Shown: positions 1-5,311 of the stretch, in pieces
Layout: every line of letters begins with the position of its first letter
Numbering within the stretch: the first letter of the stretch is position 1
Origin: Clostridia bacterium
Lineage (GTDB): Bacteria; Bacillota; Clostridia; Christensenellales; CAG-1252
Assembly: GCA_009928745.1 (NCBI GenBank)
Contig: SACC01000083.1
Span: 1 to 6,288, forward strand
Length of the DNA: 6,288 nucleotides
Reading direction: 5' to 3'
Notes under the pieces: generated by a model
Seen by the model: only the letters and a program-made list of their open reading frames with translations
Told to the model about the DNA's origin: nothing
Database searches by the model: none
Made by a program: the position numbers and the translations under genes

Positions 1-524
1 TATCTTCTTAATCTCAACTCCACATAATCTTCTTCAGGAACTGCGTATCGGTAAGCGCACTCTGGCATTGTCTGGTGAAAAGATGTGTCGAATACAGCAA
101 CCTGCGGAGCATTCAAGAGTTCTTTGCATATTTCCATACAAAGAATATTCGCCGGCATATGCAAAGGTCCTAACTCGCGATTTTTATGGCATACTTCAAG
201 TACCTTGTCAGTAACAATAACCGATTCTTTATAATCCTCTGCGCCGTGCAGCACTCTGTGTCCGATTGCCTGTATCTCCTTAAGATCCTTGATTACGCCG
301 TATTCTTCCGAACATAAAGTCTGTAATACTATCTCAAGGGCGGCTTTGTGGTCGGGCATATCATATTGTAATACATATTTGTTTTCTCCTCTGACGTGTG
401 TGAGTCCCGAACCTTTCTGTGTAATTTTTTCGCAAATACCTTTTGCAAGCACTGTTTCGTCAGTCATATCAATCAATTGATATTTTAGCGACGAACTTCC
501 CGCATTAATAACTAGTATGTTCAT
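1..524 (-). CDS. ackA: Acetate kinase, N-terminal 174 residues (3' end off the left edge)
   Basis: Acetate kinase (ASKHA fold) transfers phosphate from acetyl phosphate to ADP, giving acetate and ATP in the cytoplasm; it is the last step of fermentative acetate production and is reversible. Seen here: the N-terminal phosphate-binding stretch NAGSSSLK (residues 7-14), GHRVLHG (88-94) with the substrate-site arginine R90, PLHMPAN (120-126) with H122, and VFDTSFHQTMP (144-154) with the catalytic-type D146. These match known active-site positions in the family. The frame is open to the window edge, so roughly the first 40% of a protein of about 400 residues is present. The start is the ATG at 522-524. 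Its Shine-Dalgarno GGAGG (529-533) overlaps the pta stop codon (TAGGAGG), so the two genes are adjacent (8-bp gap) and probably translationally coupled in one pta-ackA operon. The usual PLHNP motif reads PLHMP here. Confidence 0.97.
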   Translation of the reverse strand, partial: MNILVINAGSSSLKYQLIDMTDETVLAKGICEKITQKGSGLTHVRGENKYVLQYDMPDHKAALEIVLQTLCSEEYGVIKDLKEIQAIGHRVLHGAEDYKESVIVTDKVLEVCHKNRELGPLHMPANILCMEICKELLNAPQVAVFDTSFHQTMPECAYRYAVPEEDYVELRLRR

Positions 525-532
525 GTTTCCTC

Positions 533-1528
533 CTATATGTTTGTCTGCAATGCAGTAATTGCGACAACGCTTACTACGTCATCTACACTGCATCCTCTTG
601 ATAAATCATTGACCGGCGCGGCAAAGCCCTGACATATCGGACCGACTGCCTCGGCATTTCCCAGCCGTTGCACCAGCTTGTAACCTATATTGCCAGATTG
701 TAAATCGGGGAATATCAGCACATTAGCATAACCAGCAACCGAACTGCCTTTCGCCTTTAGCTGCGCTACCTCGGGTACAATCGCTGCATCTAGCTGCAAC
801 TCGCCGTCCACTGCAAGATTAGGCGCAAGCTGTTTTACAAGCGCGGTTGCCTCCTGAACTTTGGTAACTACGTCGTGCTTTGCGCTACCCTTACTAGAGA
901 AGGAAAGCATCGCTACCTTTGGATTAATACCTGCGATACATTTTGCGCTTGAAGCGGACGCGATAGCAATATCAGCAAGCTGTTTTGCATCGGGCATCGG
1001 ATTGACCGCGCAGTCACCGAACACCATTACTCCTTCCTCACCGTATGCGCTGCCCTCGGGAAGAGCCATTAAAAAACAGCTTGATACCGTATTGATACCT
1101 TTAGCTGTCTTGATTATCTGAAGCGCGGGGCGCAACACATCTCCTGTTGCGTTAATAGAGCCTGCTACCATACCGTCAGCCTTGCCAGCTTTTATCATCA
1201 GCACGCCGAAATACAAGGGGTTGAGGACTGTCTGTTCTGCCTCTTCCATAGTCATACCTTTGCTTTTTCTCATCTCAAATAATAGCTCGGCATATGCAAT
1301 ACGGTCAGGTGAAGTGGCAATATCAACTATGTCTACGCCGTCAAGCGCAACATCCGGACACTTTTCTTTAATTACACGAGGATTACCTATAAGGGTTATT
1401 CTCGCTATACCTTTACTGACAACTTCGGCGGCGGCGCGGATTATTCTTGGCTCCTCGCCTTCTGCAAGCACTATACGCTTGTTCAACATACTTGCTTTAA
1501 GCTTAATGCTCTCCATCAATTTTGACAT
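533..1528 (-). CDS. pta: Phosphate acetyltransferase
   Basis: Phosphotransacetylase converts acetyl-CoA plus phosphate to acetyl phosphate plus CoA, feeding AckA downstream. The protein has 331 residues, the normal size of the short single-domain Pta of Firmicutes, without the long N-terminal extension of the enterobacterial enzyme. Family signatures visible: EGEEPRIIRAA (23-33), ADGMVAGSINATGDVLRPA (117-135), FGDCAVNPMPDAKQLADIA (170-188), MLSFSSKGSAKHD (207-219), DGELQLDAAIVPEV (241-254), and the C-terminal VNDLSRG (306-312) followed by D316/D317. S310, R311 and the aspartate match the CoA/catalytic residues known from the archaeal enzyme. The ATG at 1526-1528 is preceded by AAGGAGA (1535-1541) at 6-nt spacing, which fixes the start. 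It is the first gene of pta-ackA and is divergent from tmcAL across a 108-bp AT-rich region. Confidence 0.98.
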   Translation of the reverse strand: MSKLMESIKLKASMLNKRIVLAEGEEPRIIRAAAEVVSKGIARITLIGNPRVIKEKCPDVALDGVDIVDIATSPDRIAYAELLFEMRKSKGMTMEEAEQTVLNPLYFGVLMIKAGKADGMVAGSINATGDVLRPALQIIKTAKGINTVSSCFLMALPEGSAYGEEGVMVFGDCAVNPMPDAKQLADIAIASASSAKCIAGINPKVAMLSFSSKGSAKHDVVTKVQEATALVKQLAPNLAVDGELQLDAAIVPEVAQLKAKGSSVAGYANVLIFPDLQSGNIGYKLVQRLGNAEAVGPICQGFAAPVNDLSRGCSVDDVVSVVAITALQTNI

Positions 1529-1550
1529 TGCGCTTCTCCTTAAAAACTAT

Positions 1551-1578
1551 TTGATTAATATATAAAATAGTGTATAAT
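1551..1578 (+). promoter_or_regulatory. Candidate vegetative promoter for tmcAL
   Basis: TTGATT (1551-1556), a 16-bp spacer, then a perfect TATAAT (1573-1578) on the plus strand resemble a sigma-A promoter. A second TATAAT lies at 1584-1589 but has no good -35 partner. Transcription would start near 1585 and give a leader of about 50 nt before the tmcAL ATG at 1637. In this AT-rich stretch chance matches are likely. Confidence 0.45.
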
Positions 1579-1579
1579 C

Positions 1580-1608
1580 ATACTATAATAAATACTATAA
1601 CTTTTCAA
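1580..1608 (-). promoter_or_regulatory. Candidate promoter for pta-ackA
   Basis: On the minus strand TTGAAA (plus 1603-1608) is followed after 17 bp by TAGTAT (plus 1580-1585). Alternative -10 hexamers, TATAGT and TATGAT, lie beside it at less ideal spacings of 15 and 20. The start site would fall near 1573, giving a leader of about 45 nt that contains the AAGGAGA ribosome binding site. The element overlaps the candidate tmcAL promoter, so the two directions may compete. This is a consensus match only. Confidence 0.35.
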
Positions 1609-1636
1609 AATAAAAATCAAGGGTTTTTATACATTT

Positions 1637-2827
1637 ATGGACAATATTAAAAAAAGCTTTGCAGCAATAATCGCCGAGTACAATCCGCTTCATAACGGTC
1701 ATCTTTTTCATATTGCCAAAACAAAGGAACAATTACAAAACGAAATAACAATAATAGCCCTAAGCGGTTCTTTTACCCAAAGAGGGCTTCCTGCTATTCT
1801 TGACAAATATACAAGAGCCGAACACGCAATACTAGGAGGCGCCGATATTGTCATAGAGTTACCCACAGTTTTTGCGCTCTCCAACGCCGAATACTTCGCA
1901 AAAGGCGGTGTAAAAATGCTTGCCGCCCTTCGCGGCGACGGACACCTCTCTTTTGGCTCTGAGTGCGGAGATATAAGATTATTAAATAATATCGCCAGTC
2001 TTATGAATAACGAACCGACTGAAGTCAGCGCAGATATTAAAGAAGGTTTAACAAAGCTGCCCTTCCCCGCGGCTCGGGCAAACGCCTTTAAGGCGTATGC
2101 AAATACCCATAATATTGCAATTCCAGACATTGACGCTCCCAATAACATGCTGGCGATCGAATATATCCGCGCCATTTTACAAGAAAATCATACGCTGACC
2201 CCTTTTACAATAAAAAGAGAGGGCGCAGGATATCACTCCTTTGAGGTTGACAGCTATATTTCTAGCAAAAAAGCAAGAGCCTGCATAAAAAATAATGATA
2301 TCGCCGCATTGAAAGAAAAATTACCAGATTATGTTATTAATGATATAAAAAATCTTAACGATAATGATAACGCGGCGATAATACTGCACAAGTTGCAAAG
2401 CATGAATACCGCAGAGCTTTCCGAGCTCTACGATATTACGGAAGGACTCGAGAACCGCATAAAAAAGTATGCAGATAATTCAGTTAATTTTCACGAATTC
2501 AACAAGGGGATACAGACTAAGCGCTATACGGCAAGTAGATTGCAACGAATTATCACTTACGCATTGCTGGATATTACTAAAGAGCTGCACGCTTTTGCAA
2601 GAGACTCCAAGCCCTATTTTAATGTGCTGGCAATCAATTCTCTATATACGGATTATTTGTCCGAGTTGTCCGAATGCGGAGAGCTTTTTACCTCCAACCA
2701 ACAATTAGCCGACTCCAACAACCCGCTTGCGCGTCTTGACGCGAAGGCTTTCCGCATACACCGTTTGCTTACCGAACAAAAAGGCTCAAGCGGTATGATT
2801 ATTGTAAAAAATAATTATAGATTTTAA
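1637..2827 (+). CDS. tmcAL: tRNA(Met) cytidine acetate ligase (YlbM family)
   Basis: TmcAL activates acetate with ATP to acetyl-adenylate and acetylates the wobble cytidine (C34) of elongator tRNA-Met, giving ac4C, which protects AUG decoding. The chemistry is known from Bacillus subtilis YlbM. The 396-residue protein is close to the family length of about 400. Motifs in order: the nucleotidyltransferase signature EYNPLHNGH (14-22, containing HNGH), SGSFTQRGLPA (43-53), ADIVIELPTVFALSNAEYFA (69-88), LSFGSE (104-109), PNNMLAIEYI (168-177) and KREGAGYHS (193-201). The ATG at 1637 is the only sensible start, because the conserved domain begins about 10 residues later. No good Shine-Dalgarno precedes it: AAGGG (1619-1623) lies 13 nt away, so initiation is weak or unconventional. 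The gene is divergent from pta-ackA, the pathway that makes its acetate substrate, and has no co-directional partner immediately downstream. Confidence 0.95.
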   Translation: MDNIKKSFAAIIAEYNPLHNGHLFHIAKTKEQLQNEITIIALSGSFTQRGLPAILDKYTRAEHAILGGADIVIELPTVFALSNAEYFAKGGVKMLAALRGDGHLSFGSECGDIRLLNNIASLMNNEPTEVSADIKEGLTKLPFPAARANAFKAYANTHNIAIPDIDAPNNMLAIEYIRAILQENHTLTPFTIKREGAGYHSFEVDSYISSKKARACIKNNDIAALKEKLPDYVINDIKNLNDNDNAAIILHKLQSMNTAELSELYDITEGLENRIKKYADNSVNFHEFNKGIQTKRYTASRLQRIITYALLDITKELHAFARDSKPYFNVLAINSLYTDYLSELSECGELFTSNQQLADSNNPLARLDAKAFRIHRLLTEQKGSSGMIIVKNNYRF

Positions 2828-2897
2828 TAACTATTATTAGTTTAGAATTTCTCTATTTTTTTCGAAATAACCGTTTTAACAATAATTTTGAAGCAGT

Positions 2898-2935
2898 ATA
2901 AAAAAGCCACTCAGCTTTTAGCGCATGAATGGCTT
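2898..2935 (-). terminator. Rho-independent terminator of the 115-residue membrane protein gene
   Basis: Read on the minus strand, a 10-bp stem pairs plus 2926-2935 with plus 2904-2913 (AAGCCATTCA with TGAGTGGCTT, one G-U wobble). The 12-nt loop can fold further through GCT/AGC. A run of six T follows directly (plus 2905-2900). It sits 31 bp past the stop codon at 2967. Read on the plus strand the wobble becomes a C-A mismatch and no T run follows, so it is oriented for the minus-strand gene, not for tmcAL. Confidence 0.85.
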
Positions 2936-2966
2936 CGTCTATTCTTATCTCCAACTTAGTAGCGTT

Positions 2967-3314
2967 TTATAAAATAATATCCATTTGTTCTTTTATATTG
3001 TATATGTCGCTGTTATCAAGAGGATCAAGGGTGTCTTCTTCCTGCTGTTGTTCAACTTCGTCTTTCTTGTCTTTTATCGCTTTACCTATGGTAAGCGTTA
3101 TCATAAGCGCAAGTACCACAAGCGCAAGAATTGTAATAATCCAGTATTCGTCCAACCATTCCGAGCGCCTTAAAGCCTTTACCGCTCTGCGGTATTGTTT
3201 ACGCTCGGCAGGAGTAAGAGAATCTTCCGGATTAATTGGCTTTTTTACCACATCCGGAGAAACTTCGCTACTGCTTATCTCTGTAATCTCACTTTCTTTT
3301 TTTTTCTTTGCCAT
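2967..3314 (-). CDS. Small single-pass membrane protein of unknown function
   Basis: I do not recognise this 115-residue protein. It has a very basic start (KKKK at 3-6) and a Ser/Glu-rich linker. A short basic helix-like stretch follows (ERKQYRRAVKALRR, 37-50). One hydrophobic segment runs from about residue 57 to 77, then KAIKDKK, a Gln/Glu-rich stretch (86-93) and an acidic tail ending in IIL. There is no signal-peptidase site and no lipobox. By the positive-inside rule the basic N-terminal half is probably cytoplasmic and the acidic tail outside, but positive charge on both flanks leaves this uncertain. No Shine-Dalgarno precedes the ATG at 3312-3314. Instead a near-consensus promoter ends 9 nt before it, suggesting a leaderless message. 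With its own promoter and terminator it appears to be a self-contained transcription unit between two oppositely oriented conserved genes. Codon content, promoter and terminator make it very likely real. Confidence 0.8.
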   Translation of the reverse strand: MAKKKKESEITEISSSEVSPDVVKKPINPEDSLTPAERKQYRRAVKALRRSEWLDEYWIITILALVVLALMITLTIGKAIKDKKDEVEQQQEEDTLDPLDNSDIYNIKEQMDIIL

Positions 3315-3323
3315 AATTAAAAT

Positions 3324-3352
3324 ATAATATCACAAATAATGATTTATGTCAA
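3324..3352 (-). promoter_or_regulatory. Near-consensus sigma-A promoter for the 115-residue gene
   Basis: On the minus strand a perfect -35 TTGACA (plus 3347-3352), exactly 17 bp, then TATTAT (plus 3324-3329, 5 of 6 matches). The expected start point is an A near plus 3317-3318, only about 3-4 nt before the ATG at 3314, so the message would have almost no 5' leader and no ribosome binding site. The -35 overlaps that of the opposing ylbJ promoter. Confidence 0.8.
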
Positions 3353-3377
3353 TATTCATTTTGCCTCTACATACAAT
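3350..3377 (+). promoter_or_regulatory. Candidate sporulation sigma-E promoter for ylbJ
   Basis: CATACAAT (3370-3377) is an exact match to the sigma-E -10 element known from Bacillus (CATACAnT). CAATATT (3350-3356) matches the -35 consensus KMATATT in 6 of 7 positions. The spacer is 13 bp, about one base shorter than usual. The start point would fall at about 3382-3384, on the chosen ylbJ ATG. Bacillus ylbJ is known to be a sigma-E gene, which supports the assignment. No convincing sigma-A promoter faces ylbJ: TATAAT at 3323-3328 lacks a -35 partner. Confidence 0.6.
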
Positions 3378-3381
3378 TACT

Positions 3382-4353
3382 ATGAAGAAAAAACTGTTAT
3401 TAATTCCTATACTTATTATTATGGCGGCACTAATAATTAACCCTGCCCGCTATATCCGTTCGATTAACGAGGGATTGATGATATTCGCCATATCAGTTCT
3501 TCCGGCGCTTTTTCCTTTTTTCTTTTTCACCAAGCTGCTTACTGCGCTTGGCGTTGCCGGCAATATTTCTTACTATATGCAAAAACCCGTTTCAAAGCTC
3601 TACAACTCGCCAGGTCCCGCGGGATACATACTGATAATGAGTATAATGAGCGGTTATCCTATCGGCGCAAAGCTAATTGCGGATTTTTATGATATGAATG
3701 CGATTACTTCAAAAGAGGCAAAAAGAGTATCGGCATTCACCTCTTCTTCGGGTCCGCTATTCATTCTCGGCACGGTAGGCAGCTCAATACTTATAAATTA
3801 CAAGGCGGGTCTGATTATTTTGATCAGCCATTATCTCGCTACACTGCTTAACGGTTTTATTTATAGGGGCAAGACTGAGGCTAATACCTTAAGCGCGATT
3901 AAACTGCCTCCTGTAGGTTACGACAAAGCATTATCCGAGAGCGTATACAGCGCAATAATATCAATACTTACGGTGGGAAGTTATATCGCTTTGTTCAATC
4001 TTATCGGAGATATTCTGACAGATATAAAATTGCTTCCGCTAGTTGATAAGGGGTTAGAACTCTTGCTCAACCTTGTGAAGCTGCCTCCGACGCTTTCCTG
4101 CGGCATAAGCTACAGCCTTATTGAAATGACGCGCGGCTGCATTTATCTTTCCCAAAGCGGCGCATCAATCAAGGTAATCGCTCCGCTTGTCGCCTTCTCT
4201 GTCACTTTCGGCGGTCTAGGTATAGCAATCCAGTCTTTGACCTACCTCACAAAGTGCAAGGTACCGCCGCTATACTATATAACAACAAAGCTATCACAAT
4301 CTGTGATAGCTTTCGTAATATGCTTGTTGTTATGTCTGGTTATTCCGCTCTAA
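3382..4353 (+). CDS. ylbJ: Sporulation integral membrane protein YlbJ
   Basis: Polytopic membrane protein of the YlbJ family, with a nucleoside-recognition (GATE)-type fold; in Bacillus it is made in the mother cell and is needed for a normal spore cortex, and its substrate is unknown. From this start it has 323 residues, shorter than the roughly 400 of Bacillus YlbJ. Hydrophobic segments lie at about 4-22, 33-56, 79-99, 122-160, 190-212, 264-287 and 305-321. The family signatures are PALFPFFFFTKLL (41-53), MSIMSGYPIGAKL (86-98), SSSGPLFILGTVG (121-133) and FGGLGIAIQSL (276-286). I prefer the ATG at 3382 to the in-frame ATG at 3346: it begins with a normal MKKKLLL membrane start, and the candidate sigma-E promoter would initiate on it. 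Neither ATG has a Shine-Dalgarno. Its stop overlaps the convergent coiled-coil gene by 4 bp. Confidence 0.93.
   Translation: MKKKLLLIPILIIMAALIINPARYIRSINEGLMIFAISVLPALFPFFFFTKLLTALGVAGNISYYMQKPVSKLYNSPGPAGYILIMSIMSGYPIGAKLIADFYDMNAITSKEAKRVSAFTSSSGPLFILGTVGSSILINYKAGLIILISHYLATLLNGFIYRGKTEANTLSAIKLPPVGYDKALSESVYSAIISILTVGSYIALFNLIGDILTDIKLLPLVDKGLELLLNLVKLPPTLSCGISYSLIEMTRGCIYLSQSGASIKVIAPLVAFSVTFGGLGIAIQSLTYLTKCKVPPLYYITTKLSQSVIAFVICLLLCLVIPL
4281..4313 (-). terminator. Candidate terminator of the rsmD operon, embedded in the ylbJ coding sequence
   Basis: A perfect 12-bp inverted repeat (AAAGCTATCACA at 4287-4298 and its complement at 4302-4313) flanks a 3-nt loop. Read on the minus strand it lies 36 bp past the stop of the coiled-coil gene and is followed by TTTGTTGTT, a T-rich though interrupted tail. 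Read on the plus strand it falls about 38 bp before the ylbJ stop and has no T tract, so it would not serve ylbJ. The stem is AT-rich (4 of 12 pairs are G-C), so efficiency may be moderate. Confidence 0.6.
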
Positions 4354-4829
4354 TCATTATCCGAACGGTAATTCAGTTTGTTAATCCTGTCCGCTAACTG
4401 TTCGCGTGTCTCGTGTATAAGCATTATTGCGTCGCCCATTGTCGTCTCAGTCTCTTTCAACATTCTTTCGAGGCTGGTATTGACCGAATAGTACATTTTA
4501 TCGCGATACGCCTCAGCTTCCTTAACTATCTCCATTGCCCTTTTTTCCGCCGACTGGACTATTGAAGACTCGTTAGTTAGTTTCTCCGCTTTGTCTTTCG
4601 CCGAACGGAATATCATATCTGCGCGCTGATTAGCCTCTTTCATGATATCTTCTCTTTCGTTAAGTATTCTTCTGGAATTTTGGATGCTGTCGGGGAGAGT
4701 ATCCCTAAGCTTGGCAAGCAGCTCGGTTACTTTAAGGGTATCCGCGACTATTTTGCCGCTAAAAAGCGCTTTCTTGCCGCTCAATAGCTCGTCTTCAAGC
4801 TCTTTCAATATATCCTCTATATTTATCAT
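4350..4829 (-). CDS. Coiled-coil protein of the family encoded next to coaD in Clostridia, function unknown
   Basis: This 159-residue, highly charged, mostly helical soluble protein belongs to a type found beside coaD in many Clostridia and often auto-annotated as 'ATPase' or V-type ATPase subunit H-like, a label the sequence does not support (no P-loop). The conserved-looking N-terminal part is ELEDELLSGKKALFSGKIV (10-28), followed by LRDTLPDSIQNSRRIL (41-56). Residues about 55-155 are predicted coiled coil, rich in Ala, Glu, Lys and Met. The style resembles DivIVA-like or ATP-synthase-stalk coiled coils, but no specific function can be assigned. The start ATG (4827-4829) overlaps the coaD stop by 4 bp (ATGA) and has AGGAGG (4835-4840) at 5-nt spacing, so it is the last gene of a coupled rsmD-coaD operon. 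It converges on ylbJ, and the two stop codons overlap by 4 bp. Confidence 0.88.
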   Translation of the reverse strand: MINIEDILKELEDELLSGKKALFSGKIVADTLKVTELLAKLRDTLPDSIQNSRRILNEREDIMKEANQRADMIFRSAKDKAEKLTNESSIVQSAEKRAMEIVKEAEAYRDKMYYSVNTSLERMLKETETTMGDAIMLIHETREQLADRINKLNYRSDND

Positions 4830-5311
4830 TTGTTCCTCCTGGAATACAGTTCTTCAATAACTGCCGCTACATCCTTACACACGCATTTCTTTATATCCTC
4901 TCCGCATTCGAGCTTTAACCTCACTTCCGTTGAAGATACCTTATCCATCTTAGAATCGGTAAATAAGCATATTGTCTCCACTTTGCCGTTGATATAATTG
5001 TATTCTGCCATCTCGTATTCGTAAACATAATCAGCGTTATTGCGTATACCTCTCACGAGATATTTTATGTCCAGTTCTTTGGCAAGGTCTGATGCCATTC
5101 CCGCATAGCTTACAACTCTTACATTGTCCATATCCTGTGTGGACGCTTTTGCGACAAGCAGTCTGTCCTCTACCGAAAACATACATTTTTTCAAGGGATT
5201 TACAAGTATTGCGATATAAACCTTGTCGAACAATTTTGCCGCTCTTTTTACTATATCCAAATGCCCCAGCGTAAAGGGGTCAAAGCTACCTGTTACTAAA
5301 CAACTTTTCAT
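4826..5311 (-). CDS. coaD: Phosphopantetheine adenylyltransferase
   Basis: CoaD (PPAT) joins 4'-phosphopantetheine and ATP to form dephospho-CoA and pyrophosphate, the fourth step of CoA synthesis, in the cytoplasm. The 161-residue length is typical of the bacterial enzyme, which is a hexamer. Motifs: GSFDPFTLGH (8-17) with the T/HxGH nucleotidyltransferase site, T14 and H17; the phosphopantetheine-side N38/P39/K41; VRGIRNNADYVYEYEMAEYN (86-105) with R87 and R90; and VSSTEVR (125-131), the family's ISSS-type ATP-binding loop with Thr at the third Ser position. The ATG overlaps the rsmD stop by 4 bp (ATGA) and has GGAGG (5316-5320) 4 nt away, so translation is probably coupled to rsmD. It supplies the CoA that Pta, encoded elsewhere in the window, consumes and releases. 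Confidence 0.98.
   Translation of the reverse strand: MKSCLVTGSFDPFTLGHLDIVKRAAKLFDKVYIAILVNPLKKCMFSVEDRLLVAKASTQDMDNVRVVSYAGMASDLAKELDIKYLVRGIRNNADYVYEYEMAEYNYINGKVETICLFTDSKMDKVSSTEVRLKLECGEDIKKCVCKDVAAVIEELYSRRNK

Noticed and set aside
861..1565. Two long plus-strand open frames (861-1121 and 1182-1565) opposite pta
   Set aside because: They are antisense shadows of a fully conserved Pta coding sequence and have no ribosome binding site or recognisable product.
1625..1636. A leaderless promoter directly before the tmcAL ATG (TTTTAT at 1625-1630 with TTTTCA at 1602-1607)
   Set aside because: Each hexamer matches only 4 of 6 consensus positions, much weaker than TTGATT-16-TATAAT upstream. 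It stays possible because tmcAL lacks a good Shine-Dalgarno.
1708..2175. 155-codon minus-strand open frame opposite tmcAL
   Set aside because: It lies wholly within the conserved tmcAL gene on the other strand; the protein has no recognisable features and no ribosome binding site.
2825..2839. TAATAA-CTA-TTATTA hairpin at the tmcAL stop, as a tmcAL terminator
   Set aside because: The stem is only 6 bp and entirely A-T. The nearest T run (about 2856) is too far away to make an intrinsic terminator.
2929..3327. 132-codon plus-strand open frame opposite the 115-residue gene
   Set aside because: The minus-strand gene has a near-consensus promoter at its start and a terminator after its stop, while this frame starts inside that terminator hairpin and has no promoter or ribosome binding site.
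3346..3381. Alternative upstream ATG for ylbJ adding 12 residues
   Set aside because: It has no ribosome binding site, lies inside the opposing promoter's -35 and upstream of the predicted sigma-E start site, and adds residues before a natural MKKKLLL membrane start. It cannot be excluded outright.
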